DNA of 64,000 bases, taken from the NCBI RefSeq assembly GCF_001544455.2, contig NZ_FCOC02000017.1:1-64000 (forward strand), written 5' to 3'. Shown piece after piece: positions 24,198 to 32,590 of the stretch (the first letter of the stretch is position 1; each line of letters opens with the position of its first letter). Source of the stretch: Caballeronia sordidicola (GTDB lineage: Bacteria > Pseudomonadota > Gammaproteobacteria > Burkholderiales > Burkholderiaceae). The notes beneath the pieces were generated by a model that saw only the letters and a program-made list of their open reading frames with translations, was not told the origin of the DNA and searched no databases. Both the position numbers and the translations under genes were made by a program.

Positions 24198-24476
24198 CTA
24201 TACCGTTGGTCCGGCGCGCCCACGACTGAAGAGCCGCACGATGATCAGCAAGATCACCGCCCCAATCACGGCGGTAATCAGCGAACCGATCACGCCACTG
24301 CCCAGATGCAACCCGAGCGCGCCTCCAAGCCATCCGCCGATGAAAGCGCCGACGATCCCCACAATGATGTCCACGACGATGCCAAAGCCACCTCCGTCGA
24401 CAATTCGCCCAGCGAGCGCACCCGCGATTGCGCCGATGATGAGCCAGAAAATAATTCCATGCGAAACAGGTTCCAT
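24198..24476 (-). CDS. GlsB/YeaQ/YmgE family membrane protein
   Basis: A 92-aa protein of three transmembrane helices: IIFWLIIGAIAGALAGRIV, VVDIIVGIVGAFIGGWLGG and VIGSLITAVIGAVILLIIV. The G-rich pattern defines the GlsB/YeaQ/YmgE (transglycosylase-associated) family of stress-induced inner-membrane proteins of unknown role. ATG 24476 is preceded by CGGAG; the upstream in-frame region has no start signal. Confidence 0.85.
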   Translation of the reverse strand: MEPVSHGIIFWLIIGAIAGALAGRIVDGGGFGIVVDIIVGIVGAFIGGWLGGALGLHLGSGVIGSLITAVIGAVILLIIVRLFSRGRAGPTV

Positions 24477-24804
24477 AGCGTACTCCGTAAGGTGGGTTGC
24501 GCATTGTGGACTATCCGGGCGCGTTAATGGCGGTATCGCCGATTTCGCGCGCACGTTGTTGCTGGCAAGCCGCAAGTTGACGCGGCGATCTGGTTGGTGC
24601 AAACAACGTGCCCAGTCCCGATGAAGCACGCAGTTACATATAGCAAGCTTTTTCATCGATGGAAACGCAAACTAACTTTTCGTTTCACCTGTCACGAATG
24701 TGCATCGATAGGATGGGTCACCCGGTCAAATGCGTCTTCTGCCCTTGCCCGAAGCTGATCCCATTCAAGTGTAAAGATGGCTTACCAGAGAATCTCTCGC
24801 AACC

Positions 24805-26187
24805 ATGGACCGCGTGCATCGTACGCTTCTGTATATAGGCGAAAAACCGGACGAAACGCTTTTGAAAAGCCTCAGTAATGGCGCGTGGAAAGTGATGCAC
24901 GCAACCAGCGCGAACATGCTTGGAGAGCTACCCGAAACGCCGATGCCGGGCCTCCTCGATCTGACCAAGGGAGTGTCCAACGTTCACATTGACAGGGTTG
25001 ACCAGCTTTCCCGTTTTGCGCCGGTGGCGTGGGTTGCGCTGGTATCGCGGCAATCGCGGGACTTGCAGGCAGTGCGCGATGCCATTGCCAAGTATTGCTT
25101 CGACTTTGTCACGATGCCTACCTCGCACGAGCGCATTCTGAATGTAGTGTCGCAAGCGGTTGGCATGGAAGCGCTGCGATTCCAGGACGATGCGGCGCTG
25201 GCGAACCGCGCATTGGCGAGCGGCATGATTGGATCATCCGAAGTCATGCGCGCGCTTCATCGAGCGATCGGAAAAGTTGCTGCTACTGATGCAACGGTGT
25301 TCATATCAGGTGAATCGGGCACGGGAAAGGAATTGACGGCGCAGATGATTCACGCGCGATCGGCGCGGCGCGATATGCCTTTCATTGCTGTGAATTGTGG
25401 TGCGATTCCACACGAACTGCTGCATTCGGAATTGTTTGGCTACGAGCGCGGAGCGTTTACGGGCGCCACGCAAAGGAAGATCGGCCGCGTCGAGCAGGCT
25501 CACGGCGGCACTTTGTTCCTCGATGAAATTGGCGACCTTCCGCCGGAAAGTCAGGCCGCGTTGCTGCGCTTTATTCAGGAGCGGAAAATCGAAAGACTGG
25601 GTGGCATCGAAAGCATAGATGTGGACGTACGCGTGATCACCGCTACTCATGTGGATATGCATGCAGCGGTGGACGAAGGCCGCTTCCGAGCCGATCTTTT
25701 CTTTCGTCTCTGCGTGCTGGAAATAAGAGAGCCGCCGCTTCGCGTTCGCGGGAAAGATATCACCGAACTGGCTTTGTATGCGCTCGAGCGATTCCGGGAC
25801 GAACGTGCACGCCGAATACATGGATTTGCGCCAGATGCGATAGCCGCATTGCATAACTATGGCTGGCCGGGCAACGTCCGCGAACTTATTAATCGCGTAC
25901 GTCGCGCAATAATTTTATCCGAGGGAAAATACATCACTGCTGAGGATCTCGAACTAACCGCGCACGTGGCGAATGCACCGGATTCGCTGCGGGAGGCGCG
26001 CGCGGCGGCGGACAGGCGTGCCATCGAAATGGCGCTGTTTTTACATAAGGGCCGGGTCGTGGACGCGGCTCGCGGTCTTGGTATTTCCCGCGTTCATTTG
26101 CACCGGCTCATGCAGGATCTGGGAATGCCCACACGGACCTCGAGCGAGGAAATGCACGAGGCCGGCAATCCGGCCCAAGCTCTGTGA
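24805..26187 (+). CDS. Sigma54-dependent regulator with VpsR-like degenerate receiver
   Basis: A 460-aa enhancer-binding protein. Residues 1-120 form a receiver-like domain in which the acidic pair is replaced by GEK, Asp52 (LLDLT) is kept, and the Lys of the last strand is Met104 (DFVTMPTS). The AAA+ domain is complete: GESGTGKE (169-176), GAFTGA (216-221) for sigma54 contact and GTLFLDEIGDL. A Fis-type helix-turn-helix ends the protein (VVDAARGLGISRVHLHRLMQ). The layout is that of VpsR and BerB, which respond to c-di-GMP in Vibrio and Burkholderia and control exopolysaccharide and biofilm genes. No such genes lie in this window. The next gene follows 22 bases later. Confidence 0.85.
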   Translation: MDRVHRTLLYIGEKPDETLLKSLSNGAWKVMHATSANMLGELPETPMPGLLDLTKGVSNVHIDRVDQLSRFAPVAWVALVSRQSRDLQAVRDAIAKYCFDFVTMPTSHERILNVVSQAVGMEALRFQDDAALANRALASGMIGSSEVMRALHRAIGKVAATDATVFISGESGTGKELTAQMIHARSARRDMPFIAVNCGAIPHELLHSELFGYERGAFTGATQRKIGRVEQAHGGTLFLDEIGDLPPESQAALLRFIQERKIERLGGIESIDVDVRVITATHVDMHAAVDEGRFRADLFFRLCVLEIREPPLRVRGKDITELALYALERFRDERARRIHGFAPDAIAALHNYGWPGNVRELINRVRRAIILSEGKYITAEDLELTAHVANAPDSLREARAAADRRAIEMALFLHKGRVVDAARGLGISRVHLHRLMQDLGMPTRTSSEEMHEAGNPAQAL

Positions 26188-26209
26188 TTTCATCGATACC
26201 CACTTAACC

Positions 26210-26968
26210 ATGACTTTTATGCGCATGCTGGAGTCTATCGGCCACACAGCGTGGACGACATGCGAAGAGTGTGGCAATGATTTTCCCGCGGGCACTTACA
26301 GATGCGGGCGTTGCGGTCATGCACCGAACTTCTTGCGTCGCGTGACGAGTTTCGCGAGCGCCGCTTTGGGCGGGAAAAGTATTTCGCGTCCCAAGCGTTC
26401 ACGAGGCGCTTATCCCGGACTTGCCGAGGGCGCGCTGAAGTTTTATCGGGCGCGCAGGAAACGCTCGACGCGAATCTGGTGGGCCGTTGTGCTCGCTGCC
26501 GGTGCAGTTGGTGTCTGGGCTTTTAGCGGACCGCGTTTTTCAGGCATGGATCTGGAACCGCAAGCGGCTGCGCCCAATGCGTTCGTCACCGGCGCGGTGA
26601 TTCCGGCTCAGTCTGCAAGAGCGGCGGCGAGTAATCCGCCATTAACGCAACCTGCGACGAACGCTGCGGATGGGCGCGTCGGCGAGTTTTATCACGCGCT
26701 CGAAAACCGGAATCTGACGGTTGCGCATCGACGCCTGGCGGATATGCTGGAGAGGGCTAGCGCAAGCGGTCAGTTGCAACAGATGCAGGCTGAACTCGCT
26801 AGCCGCGAACAGCAACGCGACAGTCTCTTGCATCGCGCATGGCATTGCCGTGCGGTTGGCGACTGGCAATGTGTCTCGGATAACGCTGCGCAAGCGTCGG
26901 CTGTGGATGCGTCGAGCGTGTCCGCACGACGACTTGTTTCGCAGGCCGCTCAAGCAGGCCGCAATTGA
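26210..26968 (+). CDS. Zinc-ribbon membrane protein
   Basis: A 252-aa protein. N-terminal zinc ribbon CEEC...CGRCG (about residues 18-37), a basic stretch, one transmembrane helix (IWWAVVLAAGAVGVWAF near 87-103) and a periplasmic part of about 140 residues with a helical region containing Cys pairs (WHCRAVGDWQCVSD). I recognise no family. Only 22 bases separate it from the sigma54 regulator, so they are probably cotranscribed. Starts at 26210 or 26219 are both possible. Confidence 0.65.
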   Translation: MTFMRMLESIGHTAWTTCEECGNDFPAGTYRCGRCGHAPNFLRRVTSFASAALGGKSISRPKRSRGAYPGLAEGALKFYRARRKRSTRIWWAVVLAAGAVGVWAFSGPRFSGMDLEPQAAAPNAFVTGAVIPAQSARAAASNPPLTQPATNAADGRVGEFYHALENRNLTVAHRRLADMLERASASGQLQQMQAELASREQQRDSLLHRAWHCRAVGDWQCVSDNAAQASAVDASSVSARRLVSQAAQAGRN

Positions 26969-26986
26969 TGAACGGGCGCAATGCGC

Positions 26987-27280
26987 CTAGGCTGCCCACG
27001 AACGCATGCCGCCGTTAAGTCCACTGGTTCCCTTGCCCTTTGCCTCCGGAGCGTCGGATTTTTCTGATACACAAAGCAGCGCCTTGACGCGCTTTGCCTG
27101 CTCGGCGACCAGATCGAAATGGTCCTGCACGAATGTAAGCCGAGCCGTCCAATAAGCGCCATTCAAATGTGGAACGGGTCCGTGCGCTTTGGATAAGCGC
27201 AACATCTTTTCAAGGTGATCGATCTCTCGCTCGGCGAGTACCGATCGATATTTGGCAGGTACGGAAACTGTCGACGTCAT
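26987..27280 (-). CDS. Hypothetical protein
   Basis: A 97-aa protein, no family recognised. It opens MTSTVSVPAKYRSVLAEREI, then has helices with LEKMLRLSKAH and FDLVAEQAKRVKALL, and ends in a Gly/Lys-rich tail. It looks cytoplasmic. The longer frame upstream to 27529 has poor composition, so I start at ATG 27280. It converges with the zinc-ribbon gene across 18 bases. Confidence 0.55.
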   Translation of the reverse strand: MTSTVSVPAKYRSVLAEREIDHLEKMLRLSKAHGPVPHLNGAYWTARLTFVQDHFDLVAEQAKRVKALLCVSEKSDAPEAKGKGTSGLNGGMRSWAA

Positions 27281-27562
27281 GTGCTGCCCCAATGCTCTTA
27301 AGTGAACTGGAACACACAGCAAACGGCGTGCCAGAGATAGACAGAGCCACGCACAAGCCGAAATTTCCTGTTGATCGTAATTTTGAACGAGTAGTTTACG
27401 GTTTGAAGCCCGCACCTTTCGTGCTGCAAGGCAGATAACGTGGCAAGGTCGCCGCGCTGCGCCAGCGCCTGGCTCGGAGCATGGGCTTTCTATTCTCTTC
27501 GATTCCTTTTGCGGGCGCGATCCGGCCATCGCCGAACTTCACGCCGTAACGAGGTGCTGCCG

Positions 27563-27910
27563 ATGAAAGCTCCGTTCCGTATCAAGCATGGCCGCATGAT
27601 ACTCGCCGTGATTTTCTCTGCGACGCTGTTCGCGACAGATGTCTTAGCGACTGATTCATGTCCTCAACTGGTCGAGTCGCGAGCAGGCAGCGTCTTCAAT
27701 ATGTCTGCCTTCATAAAAGACAATGGATCGCCGGAAGCGGCGCTCGACACAGCGCGGGCAGCGGTGACGAAAGTGAATCGCGGCGGCGGATGCCGCGTGC
27801 TGAGCGACGTGGCGGCTTGCGAGGAAACGCTCAATCTGGCGAGCGTGGCAATAAACGCGCTGCAGACGTGCGTTGCATCGCCGGGACATCGGCAAATGAG
27901 CGGCGGATGA
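27563..27910 (+). CDS. Small secreted Cys-containing protein
   Basis: A 115-aa protein with a signal peptide (MILAVIFSATLFATDVLAT, cut near residue 30) and a mature part with four Cys (DSCPQL, GGCRVL, AACEET, QTCVAS) that could make two disulfides. ATG 27563 follows AACGAGG. No family recognised. It converges with the ArgP-type gene. Confidence 0.55.
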   Translation: MKAPFRIKHGRMILAVIFSATLFATDVLATDSCPQLVESRAGSVFNMSAFIKDNGSPEAALDTARAAVTKVNRGGGCRVLSDVAACEETLNLASVAINALQTCVASPGHRQMSGG

Positions 27911-27931
27911 GCAATAACGACGGAACCAGTG

Positions 27932-28825
27932 CTAGTCAAGGAACGCCTTCGCGCTTTTCTGCAGCATGGTCCTGAAGTCGTCGAGCCAGCCGATGGACAA
28001 CCGCCAGCTTTGCCAATAAAGATCGACATCCATATGCGCGCCCGGCACGACCCGAACGAGTTCACCTGTTTCGAGCAACGGCCGGATCATGCGCTCGGGA
28101 CACATGCCCCAACCCATTCCGGACGCGCAGCCACGCACGAAACCCGCCACGTGCGGAATCAGATGTCGCGGCGGGTCGAGATCCGCGCGCGTGATGCGGC
28201 GAATAAAGCGCCGTTGCATCTGGTCCTTCGAGTTGAACTCGACGCGCGGGGCATGGCGTAAGGCGTCGCGTGTCAAACCTGCGGCGAAGTGCCGATCAAA
28301 AAACACGGGAGAACATACGGGCAGGTATCGCATGCGCCCGAGCCTGGTCGAGCGGCATCCCTGGACAGCTTCGGCTTGCGTGGTCACCGCGCCTTGCACG
28401 CTGCCATCTCGCAGTTGTTGTGCGGTGTGGTCCTGGTCGTCTATCACGAGATCCAGCAGCATTGCACGCTCGACGCAAAAATCCGATACCGCGTCGATAA
28501 ACCACGTGCCCACACTGTCGTCGTTGACCGCCACGCGAAAGGTCGGCCACGCCTCTGCAAGCATGCCGGGGAGCGCCGGCATCTGGCTGCCAAGCTCGGT
28601 TTCGAGCCGCCGCACGCGTTCTATATGACGACACAGCAACGCGCCCGGCGGCGTCGCCATGCACGGCTGGCCGCGCTTCACGAGCACGCTTCCCACACGT
28701 TCTTCCAGCAGCTTCACGCGTTGCGATACGGCTGATGGCGTGACGTTGAGCTCGCGCGCGGCACGATCGAACGAACCGTGGCGCACAACTGCGCCGAGCG
28801 CATCGAGGAGGGCGTAATCGAGCAT
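27932..28825 (-). CDS. ArgP/IciA-type LysR regulator
   Basis: A 297-aa protein. The opening LLDALGAVVRHGSFDRAARE and VTPSAVSQRVKLLEERVGSVL match ArgP, as does the effector end (WQSWRLSIGWLDDF). ArgP proteins sense lysine/arginine and usually activate a divergent argO/lysE exporter. Here the divergent gene is a PLP aminotransferase instead, with about 120 bases between, so the target may be that gene. Confidence 0.88.
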   Translation of the reverse strand: MLDYALLDALGAVVRHGSFDRAARELNVTPSAVSQRVKLLEERVGSVLVKRGQPCMATPPGALLCRHIERVRRLETELGSQMPALPGMLAEAWPTFRVAVNDDSVGTWFIDAVSDFCVERAMLLDLVIDDQDHTAQQLRDGSVQGAVTTQAEAVQGCRSTRLGRMRYLPVCSPVFFDRHFAAGLTRDALRHAPRVEFNSKDQMQRRFIRRITRADLDPPRHLIPHVAGFVRGCASGMGWGMCPERMIRPLLETGELVRVVPGAHMDVDLYWQSWRLSIGWLDDFRTMLQKSAKAFLD

Positions 28826-28948
28826 TAGCGTTTCTTAAGTGGCATTAGGAGAGTTAGCTTTTTTTAAGCGCAGACGACGCGCAGACTACGCCTCTCTGTC
28901 GTGCGCGTCCAGAAGCGGGACGCCACGACTTTTCTCCTTGGACCCGAC

Positions 28949-30064
28949 ATGAATCCAGCGCCGTTTCAGCTTGAACGATACTTCGCCGTTCACGAATTCA
29001 CCGCCCGTTATCTGATGTGCAGTTCCGACCCGGAATCCATGTCGATTGCGGATCTTCTTGCGCTGGAACCCGGTTGCGCCGATAACTTCAGCCACACGTG
29101 GCTCGGCTATACGGAATACCCCGGCGCGCCAGCGCTTCGGCGTGAACTTGCCACGTTGTATGAATCGATTGGTATCGATGATCTGATCGTGCACACCGGC
29201 GCGCAGGAAGCGATCTTCTCGTTCGTCAACACCATGCTCAGGGCCGGCGATCACATGATCGTGCACATGCCTGGCTATCAGTCGCATTACTCGGTGGCGC
29301 AGGCGCTGGGTGTTTCCGTGTCGCCATGGATGGCGCGGGAGTCCGAGGGCTGGGCGCTCGATCCTGACGAACTGGAGAAGTTGGTGCGCCCCGAGACGAA
29401 GGCCTTGCTCATCTGCGCGCCGCACAATCCAACGGGTTATCTTCCGGATCGCGAACGGTTCGATGCAATCGTGCGCTTTGCGCGCAGCCGCGGGCTATGG
29501 CTTTTCAGCGATGAAGTCTATCGGGGACTCGAACACGATCCTGCGCACCGGCTTCCTGCCGCATGCGATGTCTACGAGAAAGCGATCTCGCTCGGGGCGT
29601 TATCGAAGTCGCATGGACTTGCGGGCTTGCGCGTAGGCTGGGTCGCGACGCGCGATCGCGATGTGCTCGCCGCCATGAACACGTTCAAGGATTACCTAAC
29701 CATTTGCAATAGCGCGCCGAGCGAATATCTTGCGACCATCGCCGTGCGCCATACCGATGCGTTGACGCAACGAAATACGGCCATCGTCCGGAGCAATCTG
29801 GCCGCACTCGATCCGTTCTTTGCGCGTCATCACGAGATTCTGGAGTGGCAGCGGCCTACAGCGGGCACGGTCGCTTTCCCGCGTCTGAAGCAGGGCGGAG
29901 CGGCGCGATTCTGCTCGCAAGTGCTTGAGCGTACCGGCGTGCTTCTGCTTCCCGGGGCGCTGCTGGATCACGGCGACACGCACATTCGCATTGGCGTGGG
30001 ACGGCGCAATCTGCCCGATGTCCTCGGCATCTTCGATAACTATTTGCGCGAGCAGTGCGGTTAG
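28949..30064 (+). CDS. PLP-dependent aminotransferase, class I/II
   Basis: A 371-aa fold-type I aminotransferase. It has HTGAQEAIF at the cofactor-binding loop, APHNPTGY with the conserved Asn, FSDEVYRGLE with the Asp and Tyr that bind PLP, the Schiff-base Lys in GALSKSHGLAGLRVGW, and IRIGVGRR for the carboxylate Arg. The amino acid substrate is unknown. I start at ATG 28949; an in-frame GTG at 28901 adds 16 residues. Divergent from an ArgP-type regulator, which suggests basic or related amino acid metabolism. Confidence 0.88.
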   Translation: MNPAPFQLERYFAVHEFTARYLMCSSDPESMSIADLLALEPGCADNFSHTWLGYTEYPGAPALRRELATLYESIGIDDLIVHTGAQEAIFSFVNTMLRAGDHMIVHMPGYQSHYSVAQALGVSVSPWMARESEGWALDPDELEKLVRPETKALLICAPHNPTGYLPDRERFDAIVRFARSRGLWLFSDEVYRGLEHDPAHRLPAACDVYEKAISLGALSKSHGLAGLRVGWVATRDRDVLAAMNTFKDYLTICNSAPSEYLATIAVRHTDALTQRNTAIVRSNLAALDPFFARHHEILEWQRPTAGTVAFPRLKQGGAARFCSQVLERTGVLLLPGALLDHGDTHIRIGVGRRNLPDVLGIFDNYLREQCG

Positions 30065-30105
30065 TTGAACCTCGGGTGAAGGATTCCATCGAACGGAATT
30101 GCTTG

Positions 30106-30129
30106 TTTTGCGCAAAGTCTTGCGCAAAA
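30106..30129. promoter_or_regulatory. Dyad before a small secreted gene
   Basis: Perfect 10-base arms TTTTGCGCAA and TTGCGCAAAA with a 4-base spacer lie 20 bases before the gene at 30149. It could be an operator or a weak terminator for the aminotransferase gene. Confidence 0.4.
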
Positions 30130-30148
30130 AATGTCACGAGGGACACCT

Positions 30149-30400
30149 ATGAAGTGGTTGCTTGTATTGCTCACGGCAAGTGCGTCATTCGCGGCGCATG
30201 CCCAGAACACCGAACCGCGATCTGCCTCCAGCGCAGGATTTAACAGATTCACGCGCGAGACGACCGAGGACATCAACCTTCAGCTGGAAACGGATCACGA
30301 AACGGGCTGCCGATACCTCATTGCCGAAGGACAGGGAATCACACCGCTACTCAAAGCCAACGGCGCGCCCGATTGCAGCGCCCCGAAACGCGGCCAATAA
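30149..30400 (+). CDS. Secreted DUF6440-like protein
   Basis: An 83-aa protein with a signal peptide (MKWLLVLLTASASFAAHAQ). The mature part has LETDHETGCRYLIAEGQGIT followed by PLLKANG, which matches the 'D.ETG..Yl....GitPLl...G' pattern of DUF6440. ATG 30149 follows GAGGGACAC; an in-frame start at 30131 would bury the signal peptide. Function unknown. Confidence 0.6.
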   Translation: MKWLLVLLTASASFAAHAQNTEPRSASSAGFNRFTRETTEDINLQLETDHETGCRYLIAEGQGITPLLKANGAPDCSAPKRGQ

Positions 30401-30922
30401 AGGCGCGGGTTCCACCATTTCCATCAGACTGCGGCATTGCCGCCAATCATCAGTTGATGCGAGCCACCGGGATTGGCGGGATAGCTCGCGGTCACGGACT
30501 GCGCGACGAAGCGGTATGCCATTAGCAGCGGTCGCAGCGCCCGTGCCGCCGACGTTGTTAATCAGCAACGTGCTGGAACCGCTTGCCTTACCGCCTCTGA
30601 CGCGCAGTCGGCCAAGTGACGACTCATGCGGCCCGAATGCCGTGTTGAGCGCACTGCTGGCGTTCGTCTGATGTAATTTCGAGGCACGACAAGCACCAGC
30701 GATTTGCGCCCACTCCTTGTTCGTAAGCCGTCCGCGTACGTTCAATGCGCCGGTTCCAGCCGATGCAAACGCCGGCTGCGCATTAGCCGCGTATCTGCCG
30801 AGGCAGGCAGCGGATTGTCGGCACTGATCGCAAGCGTCCCGCGCAAATACCGCGGTGCTGCCGGCTGCCGCTATAAGTCCCGCTGATGACCCCAAGACCC
30901 GTTTGTTACAAACAACTTTCAT
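30347..30922 (-). CDS. Secreted hypothetical protein
   Basis: A 191-aa protein with a signal-like start (SSAGLIAAAGSTAVFA) and a Cys-rich segment DACDQCRQSAACLG just after it. The rest is Ala/Gly-rich with no family recognised. Its C-terminus overlaps the convergent gene at 30149 by 54 bases, so the true end or one of the two genes may be wrong. Confidence 0.45.
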   Translation of the reverse strand: MKVVCNKRVLGSSAGLIAAAGSTAVFARDACDQCRQSAACLGRYAANAQPAFASAGTGALNVRGRLTNKEWAQIAGACRASKLHQTNASSALNTAFGPHESSLGRLRVRGGKASGSSTLLINNVGGTGAATAANGIPLRRAVRDRELSRQSRWLASTDDWRQCRSLMEMVEPAPLLAAFRGAAIGRAVGFE

Positions 30923-31301
30923 ACGGTTGACGGTGAGGACGAACTACACGCAACCTTCACCGTTCCTGAGATCGCTCGCGAAAAACAACGGCGCCGCAAA
31001 CGCCGGTATCGACGGCTTTTCTCATTTCTCGGCGTCTAGGGACGATCAATGATCGATAAAAATCGACTTATTTCTTTGCCTTACCAAATGTTTTAATTAT
31101 TATTCGCATGTCCGCTCGGATGAACGGCAAGCGTCTCCGCACGATGTACACGGGCATTTGGACGTAAATTCCCAAAACTTCGGGGAGAATCCAATTGCCG
31201 AGTGTCATTTTCGCGTGGTAAAAGGAGGCAGCAACGCTTTGCCGTTTGACGGCGGGTGGCGCTACCAAACGGAATTACGTCTCTTCTAGGAAAATCAGCA
31301 A
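30923..31301. other. Region before the cold-shock gene, with long leader
   Basis: AT-rich sequence up to about 31150, then a probable long 5' leader of the cold-shock mRNA. A GCCGT-TTG-ACGGC hairpin lies near 31240-31255. Cold-shock mRNAs usually carry such thermosensing leaders; the transcription start is not determined. Confidence 0.4.
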
Positions 31302-31505
31302 ATGGCAACAGGTATTGTGAAGTGGTTTAATGATGCGAAGGGTTTTGGCTTCATCACGCCGGACGGCGGTGGTGACGACCTGTTCGCGCACTTCTCGGAA
31401 ATCCGCACGGAAGGCTTCAAAACCCTGCAGGAAAACCAGAAAGTGAGCTACGAAGCGAAGCAAGGCCCGAAGGGTCTGCAAGCATCGAACATCCAGCCGC
31501 TGTAA
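31302..31505 (+). CDS. cspA: Cold-shock protein, CspA family
   Basis: A 67-aa OB-fold RNA chaperone. RNP1 reads KGFGFI and RNP2 reads DLFAHF; the start MATGIVKWFNDAKGFGFITP is canonical. It melts mRNA structure in the cold and in growth transitions. AGGA lies upstream of ATG 31302, and a strong terminator follows at 31536. Confidence 0.95.
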   Translation: MATGIVKWFNDAKGFGFITPDGGGDDLFAHFSEIRTEGFKTLQENQKVSYEAKQGPKGLQASNIQPL

Positions 31506-31535
31506 TTCGCTACAGCTAGCTTGATTGCATGACTG

Positions 31536-31564
31536 AATGGCCCGCTTCGGCGGGCCATTTTTTA
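31536..31564 (+). terminator. Intrinsic terminator of the cold-shock gene
   Basis: Arms AATGGCCCGC and GCGGGCCATT with a TTCG loop are followed by a T-run. It also faces the convergent aqpZ gene and may serve both. Confidence 0.88.
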
Positions 31565-31599
31565 TGGTTTTTATGGTGCGGGTCCCAGTTCTACCCGAG

Positions 31600-32343
31600 T
31601 CAGGGTGCGGCATCGATAGCAAGCGGCGCCGGCGCGACCGCCGTGACTTTTTCCGGGAAGAGCCGCGGATACAACGCCCCCGCGATAAACGCGCCAATAA
31701 TCGGCGCCACCCAGAATAGCCAGAGTTGTCCCAGCGCCGCGCCGCCCGCGAAGAGCGCAGGTCCGGTCGAGCGCGCCGGGTTGACCGACGTATTCGTGAC
31801 CGGAATGGATATCAGGTGAATCAGCGTCAGGCACAGGCCAATTGCGAGCGGCGCGAATCCGGAAATTGCGCGGCCATCGGTTGTACCCAGAATGACAAGT
31901 ACGAAAAAGAACGTCATCACGACTTCGCAGATCAAGGCGGCGGTCATCGAATAGCCGCCAGGCGAGCGCGCGCCGTAACCATTGGTGGCGAAGCCGCTAG
32001 CGGCGGCGTCGAATCCCGGTACGCCCGATGCAATCAGATACAGCACGAATGCGCCGAGCGTTGCGCCAATCACCTGCGCAACAATGTACGGCAGGAGTTC
32101 CCTGGGCGGAAAGCGGCCGGCGACCGAAAGGCCAATGCTGACTGCCGGATTCAGATGGGCGCCCGAAATATGGCCGAGTGCATAAGCCATGGTCAGCACG
32201 GTTAATCCGAATGCCAGCGATACCCCCACAAAACCAATTCCAATACCCGGGAATTTTGCGGCAAGCACCGCACTGCCGCATCCGCCAATTACTAGCCAAA
32301 ACGTGCCAAATAATTCCGCAGTGAGACGTTGGTGTAATCGCAT
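31600..32343 (-). CDS. aqpZ: Aquaporin Z
   Basis: A 247-aa six-helix water channel. It has both NPA motifs (GAHLNPAVS and TNTSVNPARS) and the ISIPVTNTSVNPARSTG stretch specific for AqpZ rather than glycerol channels. ATG 32343 follows GGAAGG; an upstream frame to 32421 is unlikely. It lets water cross the inner membrane during osmotic change. Confidence 0.93.
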   Translation of the reverse strand: MRLHQRLTAELFGTFWLVIGGCGSAVLAAKFPGIGIGFVGVSLAFGLTVLTMAYALGHISGAHLNPAVSIGLSVAGRFPPRELLPYIVAQVIGATLGAFVLYLIASGVPGFDAAASGFATNGYGARSPGGYSMTAALICEVVMTFFFVLVILGTTDGRAISGFAPLAIGLCLTLIHLISIPVTNTSVNPARSTGPALFAGGAALGQLWLFWVAPIIGAFIAGALYPRLFPEKVTAVAPAPLAIDAAP

Positions 32344-32590
32344 GATGTGCCTTCCATTAGTTCTAACGGTTTGCGATATAAGCCGGCAGACTGCTTCAAC
32401 TGACTTTCTGTTGGCCGACACTATTTTCCTTCGATGATCGGCCTTGTAGCTAGTCGTACTGACTATTTGTCTGCTGACTCGGGGTTAGTGAATAGGTGCT
32501 GTCGGTTACGCAATTAGTGTAGGTCAGGGATTTTAAAAATCGACCACATCAACATGTCTTTTCCAATGTTCACGACTGCTGTGTTGGCTC

